Positions 26,000 to 34,893 of a stretch of 64,000 bases of DNA are shown here, in pieces. Source of the stretch: Frondihabitans australicus (GTDB taxonomy: Bacteria > Actinomycetota > Actinomycetes > Actinomycetales > Microbacteriaceae); contig NZ_RBKS01000001.1 of the NCBI RefSeq assembly GCF_003634555.1, positions 2,666,001-2,730,000 on the forward strand. The letters run 5' to 3'. A program made the translations under genes and the position numbers. The notes under the pieces were generated by a model that had not been told where the DNA came from, searched no databases, and saw only the letters and a list, made by a program, of their open reading frames with translations. Position 1 is the stretch's first letter, and every line of letters starts with the position of its first letter.

Positions 26000-27484
26000 A
26001 TGATCGACTCCATCTCCGCCCTCGAGCGCGAGCAGATCGTCGAGGCGCTCGCGACCATCGTCCGGCCCGACCAGATCGACACCGACGAGCAGGCGCTCGA
26101 CGAGGCCAGCGTCGACCGGTTCAAGAAGTACCAGGCCGTCCACGGCATCTTCGACGCGCCTCGTCCGGCCGCGATCGTCTACGCCGAGTCGACCGACGAC
26201 GTCGCGCGCGTCCTGGCGTTCGCCAACGAGAACCTCGTGAACGTCGTCCCGCGCACGGGACGCACCGGCACCGAGGGCGGCCTCGAGACGAGCGTCGCCG
26301 ACACCGTCGTGCTCGACGGCTCGCGGATGAAGGCGATCCTCACCGTCGACGAACGCAACATGCAGGTCACCGTTCAGGCGGGCGCACCGCTCCAGGTCGT
26401 GGAGGACACCCTCCGGAAGCTCGGCCTCACCACCGGCCACTCGCCTCAGTCCAAGCCCCTGGCGCAGTACGGCGGTCTCGTCGCCACGCGCTCGATCGGG
26501 CAGTTCTCGACCCTCTACGGCGCGATCGAAGACATGGTCGTCGGTCTGGAGGCCGTCTTCCCCGACGGGACCGTGACCCGCGTCAAGAACGTCCCCCGTC
26601 GCTCCGCCGGCCCCGACATCCGGCACGTGATCATCGGCAACGAGGGCGCCCTGTGCTTCGTGACCGAGGTGACCGTCAAGGTGTTCCGCCACTTCCCCGA
26701 CAACAACGAGTTCCACGCGGCACTCGTCGACGACATGGCGACCGGCATCGAGATCCTGCGCGAGGTCGTCGTCGGCGGATTCCGCCCGTCGGTCGCCCGT
26801 CTCTACTCGCCCGAAGACGCGAACCAGCATTTCGCCCACTTCTCGAACGGCAAGTGCGTCGTCGTGTTCGTCGCCGAGGGCCCCGCGTCGATCGTCGCGG
26901 CGACCAGCGCCGAGATCCAGCGGGTCTTCGATCTGCACCCGCACGAGAAGGTCGAGCCCGCGCTCATCGAGGCGTGGTTCGACAACCTCAACTGGGGTCC
27001 CGACAAGATCGAGGCCGAGAAGGCCGCCATGCGCGAGCACCACCACCTCGGCTACACGACCGAGATCTCGGCCGACTGGTCGTCGGTCGGCGCCATCTAC
27101 GACGCCGTCATGCACAGGGTCCGCACCGAGTTCCCGGCGGCCTCCGACCTCACCATGCTCGGCGGCCACTCGTCGCACAGCTATCAGACCGGCACGAACA
27201 TGTACTTCGTCTACGACTACGACATCGACTGCGCGCCGGCGGAGGAGATCGAGAAGTACCACGTGCCGCTCAACGCCATCATCGTCGAGGAGGCCCTGCG
27301 CCACGGCGGCTCCATGGTCCACCACCACGGCATCGGCAAGTACCGCACCCCGTGGACCCTGGCCGAGCACGGCTCGGCGTACGCGATCCTGGCCGGGCTC
27401 AAGCAGCAGTTCGACCCGAACGGCATCATGAACAAGGGCACCATCTACCCTGTCGCCGGCGCGGGCATCGCGCCGCGCGGCTGA
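26000..27484 (+). CDS. FAD-binding oxidase (GlcD / alkyl-DHAP synthase-like)
   Basis: Predicted 494-residue flavoprotein of the VAO/PCMH superfamily. The FAD-binding core is PRTGRTGTEGGLETS, then VQAGAPLQVVEDTLRKLGLT and GNEGALCFVTEVTVKV. The C-terminal substrate domain contains GGSMVHHHGIGKYRTPW, a His-rich loop like that of alkylglycerone-phosphate synthase, and ends in FDPNGIMNKGTIYP, the usual last motif of glycolate/lactate-type oxidases. The family oxidises hydroxyl groups of hydroxyacids or polyols, or builds ether links. Here the operon context favours oxidation of a sugar-derived hydroxyl group. It lies 109 bp after the SDR gene, with AGAAAGG before the ATG. Confidence 0.85.
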   Translation: MIDSISALEREQIVEALATIVRPDQIDTDEQALDEASVDRFKKYQAVHGIFDAPRPAAIVYAESTDDVARVLAFANENLVNVVPRTGRTGTEGGLETSVADTVVLDGSRMKAILTVDERNMQVTVQAGAPLQVVEDTLRKLGLTTGHSPQSKPLAQYGGLVATRSIGQFSTLYGAIEDMVVGLEAVFPDGTVTRVKNVPRRSAGPDIRHVIIGNEGALCFVTEVTVKVFRHFPDNNEFHAALVDDMATGIEILREVVVGGFRPSVARLYSPEDANQHFAHFSNGKCVVVFVAEGPASIVAATSAEIQRVFDLHPHEKVEPALIEAWFDNLNWGPDKIEAEKAAMREHHHLGYTTEISADWSSVGAIYDAVMHRVRTEFPAASDLTMLGGHSSHSYQTGTNMYFVYDYDIDCAPAEEIEKYHVPLNAIIVEEALRHGGSMVHHHGIGKYRTPWTLAEHGSAYAILAGLKQQFDPNGIMNKGTIYPVAGAGIAPRG

Positions 27485-27497
27485 TCCGGGGCTCCTG

Positions 27498-28934
27498 ATG
27501 CCGCGGTATCTCGTCGGCATCGACAACGGGTCGCAGTCGTCGAAGGTGACCGTCTTCGACGAGACGGGCGAGGTCGTGGCCAGCGGCCGGTGCCCTCTCC
27601 GGCCGTACAGCACGCCGCGCCCCGGCGTCGTCGAGCATCCCGGCGACGACCTCTGGGAGTCGATCGGCACGGCGTCACGGGCGGCCCTGGCCGACTTCGT
27701 CGAGCAGGGCGGCGACCCGGGCGACATCGTCGGCGTCGGGCTGTGCACGATCCGGTTCTGCCGGGCAATGCTGCGCGCCGACGGGTCGCTCGCGGCTCCG
27801 GTGCTCAGTTGGATGGACGACCGGCTCGGTCGCGCCTACGAGCACCTCGACGAGTCGGTCGCCCGCGTGACCACGTCGTCCGGGTACATCACGCACCGCC
27901 TCACCGGCGAGTTCCGCGACACCAGTGCGAACTACCAGGGGCAGTGGCCGATCGACGTCGACACCTGGCAGTGGTCGGGCGACGACGCGGTGCTGCGGCG
28001 GTACGGTCTGAGCCGCGACCAGCTCTTCGACCTGGTGGCTCCCGGCGAGCTCCTGGGCCATGTCACTGCGTCCGCCGCCGCGACCACCGGGCTGCCGACC
28101 GGGCTGCCCGTGATCGCGACCGCCAACGACAAGGCGGTCGAAGCCCTCGGATCAGGCCTCGCCTCGCCGTCGACACTCCTGATCTCGCTCGGCACGTACA
28201 TCACGAGCATGACGATCGGCGAGGCGAGCCGACCCGATGCCGTCGACTTCTGGTCGAACTTCGCGTCGGTGCCCGGCGAGTACCTGTACGAGAGCGGCGG
28301 GATCCGGCGCGGCATGTGGACGGTCAGCTGGTTCCGCGACCTCCTCGGCCCCGCCGAGCGGGCAGACGCCGAGGCCGCGGGCGAGTCGGTCGAAGAGCGT
28401 CTGGGCCGCGAGGCCGCGCTGGTGCCGCCCGGCTCGGACGGACTCCTCACCGTGCTCGACTGGCTGGCACCCGCCGAGGCGGTGTGGCGCCGCGGGTCGA
28501 TCCTCGGGTTCGACGGGCGGCAGAGCAGGGCTCACCTCTATCGCAGCATCCTCGAGGCCATCGCCTACACGATGAAGCAGAAGGCCGACGCCATGGCGCA
28601 GGAGCTCGCCGTCACCTTCGACCGGGTCGTCGTCTCGGGCGGCGGCAGCGTCTCCCCGCTCCTGACGCAGATCATCAGCGACGTGTTCGGCCTGCCGGTC
28701 GACCGACCCGCGACCACGGATGGAGCAGGGTTGGGCGCGGCGATCTGCGCCGCCGTCGGGCTCGGGGTCCGCCCCGGGTTCGACGAGGCGCAGGCCGCCA
28801 TGGTGCGTGTCAGCGACACGTTCCGGCCGCACCCCGACCGGCGGGAGGTGTACTCGGCCTTCGTCGAGCTGCACGCCGACGTCACGGCGGCGACCGACCC
28901 GGTCTACGAGCGGCTGGCGGCGGTGCCGGCGTGA
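27498..28934 (+). CDS. FGGY-family carbohydrate kinase
   Basis: Predicted 478-residue sugar or polyol kinase. The N-terminal domain begins LVGIDNGSQSSKVTVFDETG (phosphate-1 loop), followed by LSWMDDR and TNDK-like ATANDKAVEALGSG. The C-terminal ATPase motif is VVVSGGGSVSPLLTQIISD, with GAGLGAAICAAVGLG after it. This resembles xylulokinase/erythritol-kinase-type members. It lies 13 bp after the oxidase gene and ends the operon; a GC-rich hairpin follows. Whether it acts on the imported sugar or on an oxidation product is not known. Confidence 0.88.
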   Translation: MPRYLVGIDNGSQSSKVTVFDETGEVVASGRCPLRPYSTPRPGVVEHPGDDLWESIGTASRAALADFVEQGGDPGDIVGVGLCTIRFCRAMLRADGSLAAPVLSWMDDRLGRAYEHLDESVARVTTSSGYITHRLTGEFRDTSANYQGQWPIDVDTWQWSGDDAVLRRYGLSRDQLFDLVAPGELLGHVTASAAATTGLPTGLPVIATANDKAVEALGSGLASPSTLLISLGTYITSMTIGEASRPDAVDFWSNFASVPGEYLYESGGIRRGMWTVSWFRDLLGPAERADAEAAGESVEERLGREAALVPPGSDGLLTVLDWLAPAEAVWRRGSILGFDGRQSRAHLYRSILEAIAYTMKQKADAMAQELAVTFDRVVVSGGGSVSPLLTQIISDVFGLPVDRPATTDGAGLGAAICAAVGLGVRPGFDEAQAAMVRVSDTFRPHPDRREVYSAFVELHADVTAATDPVYERLAAVPA

Positions 28935-28987
28935 CGTGGTGCGGCTTGACGCTGCGCCGCCCTCGCATCTAGGGGCCCGCGCCTTTT

Positions 28988-29025
28988 CGGCGTGCCCGCG
29001 CGGCCTAGGAGGCGCGCGGACGCCG
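28988..29025. terminator. GC-rich hairpin between convergent genes
   Basis: CGGCGT-GC-CCGCGCG pairs with CGCGCGG-ACGCCG, with a 2-nt bulge and a 10-nt loop. It lies between the FGGY kinase stop (28934) and the convergent nagB stop (29054). No T-run is present, so the role is inferred from position. Confidence 0.55.
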
Positions 29026-29053
29026 GAAAGACGCGGGTACGCCGGGCGTGCCG

Positions 29054-29839
29054 CTACTCGAAGCGCTGAAAGGCCGGCTTGTTGGCGTACGTGTACTTGT
29101 AGTACTCGGTGAGCGTCAGCTTCGACGCGGCCGCCTCGTCGACGATGATCGTCGCGTGCCGGTGCAACTGCAGGGCGGAACCGGGGCACATGGCCGACAC
29201 GGGCCCCTCGACCGCCGCGGCGATCGCGTCGGCCTTGCCCGCCCCCTGCGCGACGAGCACGACGGCCTTCGCGTCGAGGATCGTGCCGAGCCCCTGCGTG
29301 AGGCAGTGCGTCGGCACATCGGCCGGGTCGTCGAAGAATCGGGCGTTGGCCTCGCGCGTGGACGGCGCCAGCGTCTTGATCCTGGTGCGCGAGGCGATCG
29401 ACGAAGTCGGCTCGTTGAACCCGATGTGCCCGTTGGCGCCGATGCCCAGGATCTGGATGTCGACGCCGCCCGCCGCAGCGATCGCCTCGTCGTACTCACG
29501 AGTGGCGGCCTCGATGTCGTCCGCACGGCCGTCCGGCACCCGCACCTTCGCGGGATCCATGCCCAGCGGCTCGACCACGTCGCGCGCGATGACCGACGCG
29601 TACGACTCCGGGTGGTCGAGCGGGATCCCGACGTACTCGTCGAGCGCGAAGCCCGAGGCCTGCGAGACGTCGAGCTCACCGGCCTCGACGCGCGCGGCGA
29701 GCGACCGGTAGATGTCCTGGGGCGACGAGCCCGTGGCGAGGCCGAGGACGGCGGCGGGCTTCTCGTTCACCACGCGCGCGATCAGCGAGGCGGCGACGCG
29801 CCCGACGTCGGCGGGGGTGGGCAGGATGATGATCTCCAC
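29054..29839 (-). CDS. nagB: Glucosamine-6-phosphate deaminase
   Basis: Predicted 261-residue isomerase/deaminase that turns glucosamine-6-P into fructose-6-P and ammonia. The phosphate loop is LGLATGSSPQDIYR. The catalytic Asp/Glu segment is FALDEYVGIP, and the second family motif is ILGIGANGHIGFNEP. The length is normal. Last gene of the amino-sugar operon that starts with the binding-protein gene; it follows the GH20 gene by 48 bp. Confidence 0.95.
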   Translation of the reverse strand: MEIIILPTPADVGRVAASLIARVVNEKPAAVLGLATGSSPQDIYRSLAARVEAGELDVSQASGFALDEYVGIPLDHPESYASVIARDVVEPLGMDPAKVRVPDGRADDIEAATREYDEAIAAAGGVDIQILGIGANGHIGFNEPTSSIASRTRIKTLAPSTREANARFFDDPADVPTHCLTQGLGTILDAKAVVLVAQGAGKADAIAAAVEGPVSAMCPGSALQLHRHATIIVDEAAASKLTLTEYYKYTYANKPAFQRFE

Positions 29840-29887
29840 GGCGGGATGTTCCTCACTGTCGTGTGTGGTGCTGGCAGTGCAGCCTGT

Positions 29888-31537
29888 TCAGTCGGCGATC
29901 GCCTCGACGAGCTCGGCGAAGTAGGCGGCGCGCTCCTCGCGGGTCGCCGGCCTTCCGACGATTCCCGGCCGAGTCTGCCATGGTCGCGGCCCGTCCGAAT
30001 GACGGTACTCGACGCCGATGGCATCCAGCCGTGCGAGGTGCGCCTCGAAGCGGGCGGTGAAGTCGTCGAAGTCGCGGCCTGGCCCCGACCAGAGCACTTC
30101 GGCGAGCGCGGCGAGACGCGGGAATGCGAAGTAGTCGAGGGTCCGGGGCGAGTCCATGTGCTCGCTCCAGAGGTTGCCCTGACCGCCCAGGATCCGAGTG
30201 CTCTCCTCCTGCGTCAGCTCGGCCGGCACCGGGTCGAACGAATACACGTCGCGGAGCGTCAGCGGGATCGAGACGGGGATCGGCTCGTCCGGCAACTCGG
30301 ACTGCCGATAGTCGAGGTACACCTGGTCGTCGGGGCAGGAGACGACGTCGTGCCCTCGACGCGCCGCGGCGACGGCGCCCGTCATCCCGCGCCACGACGC
30401 GACGACCGTCGACGACGAGACCTCGCCCTCGAGGATCTCGTCCCACCCGAAGCTGCGGCGGCCGTGCCCCGTGATGTGCTGATCGAGTCTCGCCATGAAC
30501 CAGGTCTGCAGCTCGGCTTCGTCGGTGAAGCCACGCTCGCGCATGAGCTCCTGCGTCCGCGGGTCGTCGCGCCACTGGTCGCGCGGGCACTCGTCGCCGC
30601 CGATGCCGATGAACGGCGACGGGAAGAGCGACATGACCTCGTCGAGCACGTTGCAGTAGAACTCGACCGTCGACTCCTCCATGTTGAGGACGTCCTCGAT
30701 GATTCCCCAGCGGGTGTGGACCTCGCGCTTCACCGAGGCTCCGCCCACGCCGAGCTCGGGGTAGGCGGCGATAGCGGCCTGCGAGTGACCGGGAACGTCG
30801 ATCTCCGGCACCACGGTGATGCGGCGTGCGGCGGCGTAGGCGACGACCTCGCGGATGTCGGCCTGCGTGTAGAAGCCGCCGTGGGGCCGACCGTCGCCCG
30901 GCGACGTCGGCGAAGCGCCGACCTGCGACTCGCGGCGCCACGAGCCGATCTCGGTGAGCTTCGGGTAGCGGAGGATCTCGATGCGCCAGCCCTGGTCTTC
31001 CGAGAGGTGCCAGTGCAGCGTGTTCAGCTTGTGCATCGCCATGAGGTCGATGAAGCGCAGGACATCATGCTTGGGCAGGAAGTGCCGCGCGACGTCGAGC
31101 ATCGCGCCCCGCCATCCGAACCGCGGCTCGTCGGTGATCGAGACCGACGGCACCGACCAGTCGGCGCCGTCGATGGGCGCCCGGCGATACACCTCGGGCG
31201 GCAGGAGCTGAAGGAGCGTTTGGCACGCCGCGAAGAGACCCGCCTCGTCGCCGCCCTGCATCACGATCCCGTCGACCGTGACCTCGAGTCGGTAGGCGGC
31301 CGGGGCGAGGTCGGCGGCGAGCCCGACGACGATGGCGCGCTCTGCGGTGGGCCACTCCGGGCCGGCGGCGCGGAGCAGCAGGCCCGTGGCGGGGCGAAGT
31401 GCCGACTGCAACCAGGCGACGGTGCCTGCCAGCGCGTCGGCGGCGACGATCCGCACCTGGTCGTCGAGGACGAACGCGCCGACACCGGCCTCGATCGAGG
31501 CGGGTGCCGGCACGACGGCGAAGCGGGCTGTGGTCAC
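29888..31537 (-). CDS. Beta-N-acetylhexosaminidase, glycoside hydrolase family 20
   Basis: Predicted 549-residue enzyme that releases N-acetylhexosamine from the non-reducing end of chitooligosaccharides. The N-terminal GH20b-like domain leads into the catalytic barrel starting FGWRGAMLDVARHFLPK. Motifs are NTLHWHLSEDQGWRIEI, VVPEIDVPGHSQAAI, and FIGIGGDECP with the Asp-Glu catalytic pair. The GTG start at 31537 has GAAGGG upstream; a longer open frame exists but runs into the permease gene. No signal peptide is present, so cleavage probably occurs in the cytoplasm after import by the neighbouring ABC system. Confidence 0.93.
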   Translation of the reverse strand: MTTARFAVVPAPASIEAGVGAFVLDDQVRIVAADALAGTVAWLQSALRPATGLLLRAAGPEWPTAERAIVVGLAADLAPAAYRLEVTVDGIVMQGGDEAGLFAACQTLLQLLPPEVYRRAPIDGADWSVPSVSITDEPRFGWRGAMLDVARHFLPKHDVLRFIDLMAMHKLNTLHWHLSEDQGWRIEILRYPKLTEIGSWRRESQVGASPTSPGDGRPHGGFYTQADIREVVAYAAARRITVVPEIDVPGHSQAAIAAYPELGVGGASVKREVHTRWGIIEDVLNMEESTVEFYCNVLDEVMSLFPSPFIGIGGDECPRDQWRDDPRTQELMRERGFTDEAELQTWFMARLDQHITGHGRRSFGWDEILEGEVSSSTVVASWRGMTGAVAAARRGHDVVSCPDDQVYLDYRQSELPDEPIPVSIPLTLRDVYSFDPVPAELTQEESTRILGGQGNLWSEHMDSPRTLDYFAFPRLAALAEVLWSGPGRDFDDFTARFEAHLARLDAIGVEYRHSDGPRPWQTRPGIVGRPATREERAAYFAELVEAIAD

Positions 31538-31539
31538 TG

Positions 31540-32487
31540 CTATCCCTTCACGGCGCCGGCGGACATGCCCGACACCAGGTTGCGCTGGATGATCATGAAG
31601 AAGACGACGACGGGGAGCGAGAAGAGCACCGAGGCGGCCATCTGGCCGCCGAAGTCCGTGCCGCCCGTCGGCGTCGAGAACGACGCCAGCCAGAGGGGCA
31701 GCGTGTAGTGCGACTGGTCCTTCATGAAGACGTAGGCGACGAGGTAGTCGTTCCACGCGGCGATGAAGGCGAACACCCCGGTGGCGATCACGCCGGGCAT
31801 CACGAGCGGGAAGAGCACACGGGTGAGCACCTGCCACGTGGTCGCTCCGTCGATCCTGGCGGCCTCCTCGACCTCCAGCGGGATGGCGAGGAAGAAGCCC
31901 CGCATGACCCAGATCGAGAACGGGAGCACGCTGCCGACGTAGGCGAGGATCAGGCCCGCGTAGGTGCCGAGCAGTCCGACCGCGTTGAACACGAGGAACA
32001 GGGGGATGAGCAGGGCCGTCGACGGAAGCATCTGAACGATCAGGATGAAGACCATGATCGACCGGCGCCCCCGGAACTGGAACCTCGAGAGGGCCGCCGA
32101 CGCGAACAGGCCCAGCAGGATCGAGAAGACCACCGCGAAGACGACGACGATCACCGAGTTCTTGAGGTTGACCAGGAAGTCCGTCTGGCCGATCGCCACC
32201 ACGAAGTTGCTGATGGTCGGGTGCGCGGGGAGGAAGAGCGGCGTCGGCGTCATGACCTCGCTCTGCGGCTTGAACGCGGTGTTCACCATCCAGTAGACGG
32301 GGAAGATCCAGACGAGGCTGAACACGATCGCGATGATGTTGCTGCCCCAGCGGATCCGGCGGCGGCGGCGGGGCTTCACGAGGACGCTCTCGCGGCGCTC
32401 GACGGCGGCGGCTTCGGCGACCGCCGAGGCGGCGCCGGAGTCGTCGGGCGGCGTCGTGCCGGTTCCGGTGGGGGCTGTCGTGGTCAC
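31540..32487 (-). CDS. Carbohydrate ABC transporter permease (DasC-like)
   Basis: Predicted 315-residue inner-membrane permease with a long cytoplasmic N-terminal tail and six hydrophobic helices. The EAA loop, which contacts the ATPase, is EEAARIDGATTWQVLTRVLF. This is the MalG-type subunit. Its GTG start overlaps the upstream permease stop by 4 bp, and its stop lies 2 bp before the GH20 start. It is very likely the partner of the next permease in importing chitobiose or GlcNAc. Confidence 0.9.
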   Translation of the reverse strand: MTTTAPTGTGTTPPDDSGAASAVAEAAAVERRESVLVKPRRRRRIRWGSNIIAIVFSLVWIFPVYWMVNTAFKPQSEVMTPTPLFLPAHPTISNFVVAIGQTDFLVNLKNSVIVVVFAVVFSILLGLFASAALSRFQFRGRRSIMVFILIVQMLPSTALLIPLFLVFNAVGLLGTYAGLILAYVGSVLPFSIWVMRGFFLAIPLEVEEAARIDGATTWQVLTRVLFPLVMPGVIATGVFAFIAAWNDYLVAYVFMKDQSHYTLPLWLASFSTPTGGTDFGGQMAASVLFSLPVVVFFMIIQRNLVSGMSAGAVKG

Positions 32488-33419
32488 AGGTCTTCTCCTG
32501 AGCGAAGCAGGTTGCGGACGTAGAACGAGGTCAGGATCACGAGCAGAAGCGTCGTGACGACCGAGATGGCGGCGCCCTTGCCGACGTCGAAGCTGACGAA
32601 CGCCGTGATGAACGAGTAGACGCCGAGTGTCGTCGTCGAGCTGTCGGGACCGCCCTGCGACACGAGCCAGATCTGGTTGAAGACGTTGAAGTCCCAGATC
32701 ACCGACAGGATCGTGACGAGCAGGAGGGTGGGCCGCAGGAACGTGACCACGATCGTCCGGTAGACGCGCCACTCGGAGGCGCCGTCGAGCCGCGCCGCCT
32801 CCTTCAGGTCGATGGGGATCTGGGTCTCGGCGGCGTAGAGCGTGAGGGCGATGAACGGCACCGCCTGCCACACGATCAGCATCCAGATCGAGAAGTACGA
32901 CAGGAAGGTCGAGTTCGACCAGGCCGTGTTCGTCATGTCGCCGAAGAGGTGCGTCTGCGTGAGCAGCCAGTTCACGACGCCGTAGCCGGGCTGGAAGAGC
33001 CACTTCCAGACGATCGACGACGCCACGTTGGGCATGCCCCAGGCGAAGATGAGCACGATCGTCACGACGTACCGCATGACCGTGCCGAGCCGGGTCAGCA
33101 GGTGCGAGACGCCGGTGCCGATGGCGATGCTGCCCACCACCATGGCGGCCGTGAACAGGATCGTCCGCACCAGCGACGCCCAGAACGCCGGATCGCCCAG
33201 CAGGCTCGTGTACTGCGCGAGCCCGACCGCGTCATACGCGCCCGTGAAGAGGGAGCGCTGGTCGTAGTCGGTGAACGACGTGAAGACGAGGTAGACGATC
33301 GGTGCGACCGTCACCGCGAGGATCACGATTCCGGCGGGAGAGAGCAGCCACAGCGGCGCCCACGATCGGCGCTTGGGTGCGCGAGCACCCGTGCGGGGTC
33401 GGTCGAGCGTGATGGCCAT
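32484..33419 (-). CDS. Carbohydrate ABC transporter permease (DasB-like)
   Basis: Predicted 311-residue permease of the MalF type. After a basic N-terminus it has about six helices, beginning SPAGIVILAVTVAPIVYLVF. The EAA loop is KEAARLDGASEWRVYRTIVV. It overlaps the next permease by 4 bp and lies 29 bp after the binding protein. No ATP-binding gene is present in this operon; in actinobacteria such importers commonly share one MsiK-type ATPase encoded elsewhere. Confidence 0.9.
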   Translation of the reverse strand: MAITLDRPRTGARAPKRRSWAPLWLLSPAGIVILAVTVAPIVYLVFTSFTDYDQRSLFTGAYDAVGLAQYTSLLGDPAFWASLVRTILFTAAMVVGSIAIGTGVSHLLTRLGTVMRYVVTIVLIFAWGMPNVASSIVWKWLFQPGYGVVNWLLTQTHLFGDMTNTAWSNSTFLSYFSIWMLIVWQAVPFIALTLYAAETQIPIDLKEAARLDGASEWRVYRTIVVTFLRPTLLLVTILSVIWDFNVFNQIWLVSQGGPDSSTTTLGVYSFITAFVSFDVGKGAAISVVTTLLLVILTSFYVRNLLRSGEDL

Positions 33420-33448
33420 GGCTGCTCTCTCTCGTTCGGAGGGTGATG

Positions 33449-34810
33449 CTACTTCGAGTTCAGCTGCGTGTTCGCGGCCGAGTCGAAGCTGTCCGCTGCG
33501 GCCTGAGGCGTCTTCGAGCCCGATGCCACGGCCTCGAAGAGGTTATTGATCGCCTCGTTGCCCTCGAGCGCCGCCCAGTTGCCGGAGGCCGGGGTGGCCT
33601 TCGAGTTCAGGGCCGCGTCGAAGAAGCCCTTCTGGAACGGGTCGACGGTCGCGTCAGCGGCCTTGATGCCCTCGGTGCTGTTCGGGATCCAGCCGTCGTT
33701 GCCGTAGACCCACTTCGACTGGATGGACGGGCTCGTGGCGAGCTTGGTCCACTCGAGCGCGAGATCGGTGTTCTTCGACTTCGCGGCGATGCCCCAGTCA
33801 GAGCCGCCGAGCATGGCCGGCTGCGTCTTCCCGGACTTTCCGGGGAAGGGGAAGGAGCCGAGGTCGCTGGTCGCGAGCTTCGGGTTCGCCTTCTGGATCA
33901 GGCCGAGCGCCCAGTTGTTGTCGAGGATCGCGCTGGTCTTGCCGTCGGCGAAGATCGTCTCCTGCGCCGGGGTGTCGGTGTCGAGGGTCTGCGACGCCTT
34001 GGTCGAGTAGGTGTTCTGGAACGTCTTGAAGTCGGCGAGGCCCTGCTGCGCCTTCGACGAGGCGAAGCCCGCCTTCCAGGTCTTGCCGCTCTGCGTGGCG
34101 ATCTGGCCGCCCGCGTCCCAGACGAACTGCATGCCCGCGTACCAGTACTTGCCGGGCAGGTAGAACGGCGAGAAGTCGGCGGTCGACTTGTTGGCCGCAG
34201 CGACCTTGTCGAGGTCGGCGGTGAGCTCGTCGTAGGTCGTCGGCGCGGTCGTGATGCCCGCCTTCGACCACATCGACTTGTTGTAGATCACCGCTCGGGC
34301 GCCGGCGAAGCCGGGCACCGCGTAGAGGTGGTTCGAGATCGTCGCGGGCTCCTCCAGGCCACCGAGCCAGGTCTGGCCCTGCTGGAGGTCCTTCTTGTAC
34401 GACGTGAGGTCGAGAAGGGCGCCGTTGGCCGCGTAGCTGGCGACCTGCGTGTTGCCGAGGTCGAGCACGTCCGGCGGCGTCGACGTCGCGAGCGCCGTCG
34501 AGATCTTCGTGGTGATGTTCGCCCACTGCTGGGTCTGGACGTTGACCTTCGCTCCGGTCTTGGCCGTGAACTCCTTGTTGATGGCCGCGATCGTCTTCGG
34601 CGTGTAGTCGCCGGTCATGACCCAGACGGTCAGGGTCTTGCCCTTGCCGCTGGTGGTGGGGACGGTCTTGACTCCGCTCGAGCCGGCGGCTGCGTTGCCG
34701 CCCGACGAGCAGGCGCTCAGGGCGAGCGCCGCAGCGAGGCCGAGGCCCAGCGCAGCGGCGGCGCGTCGTCGAACCGACACCGGCTTGGATGGCACTGCCT
34801 TGTATCGCAC
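33449..34810 (-). CDS. Sugar ABC transporter substrate-binding lipoprotein (DasA-like)
   Basis: Predicted 453-residue extracellular binding protein. The signal peptide ends in the lipobox ALALSACSSGG, so the mature protein should be a lipoprotein. The mature part opens with LTVWVMTGDY and includes IYNKSMWSKAGITTAPTTYD and WEWTK-like LALEWTK, all typical of family 1 sugar-binding proteins. GTG at 34810 is chosen because GAGGAG sits 7 nt upstream; ATG at 34826 is the alternative. The downstream GH20 and nagB genes indicate chitobiose/GlcNAc as ligand. Confidence 0.9.
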   Translation of the reverse strand: MRYKAVPSKPVSVRRRAAAALGLGLAAALALSACSSGGNAAAGSSGVKTVPTTSGKGKTLTVWVMTGDYTPKTIAAINKEFTAKTGAKVNVQTQQWANITTKISTALATSTPPDVLDLGNTQVASYAANGALLDLTSYKKDLQQGQTWLGGLEEPATISNHLYAVPGFAGARAVIYNKSMWSKAGITTAPTTYDELTADLDKVAAANKSTADFSPFYLPGKYWYAGMQFVWDAGGQIATQSGKTWKAGFASSKAQQGLADFKTFQNTYSTKASQTLDTDTPAQETIFADGKTSAILDNNWALGLIQKANPKLATSDLGSFPFPGKSGKTQPAMLGGSDWGIAAKSKNTDLALEWTKLATSPSIQSKWVYGNDGWIPNSTEGIKAADATVDPFQKGFFDAALNSKATPASGNWAALEGNEAINNLFEAVASGSKTPQAAADSFDSAANTQLNSK

Positions 34811-34893
34811 TGTGTTTCTCCTCATTCGTGGATGTAGTGGATCGGTGGTGGTGATGGGTCTGGGATGGTGGTGGTTCCGGGATGGCGACCGGT

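Noticed and set aside
29048-31708. An 886-codon open frame on the plus strand opposite nagB and GH20
   Set aside because: No family motifs, typical antisense composition, and the minus-strand genes have catalytic motifs and ribosome binding sites.
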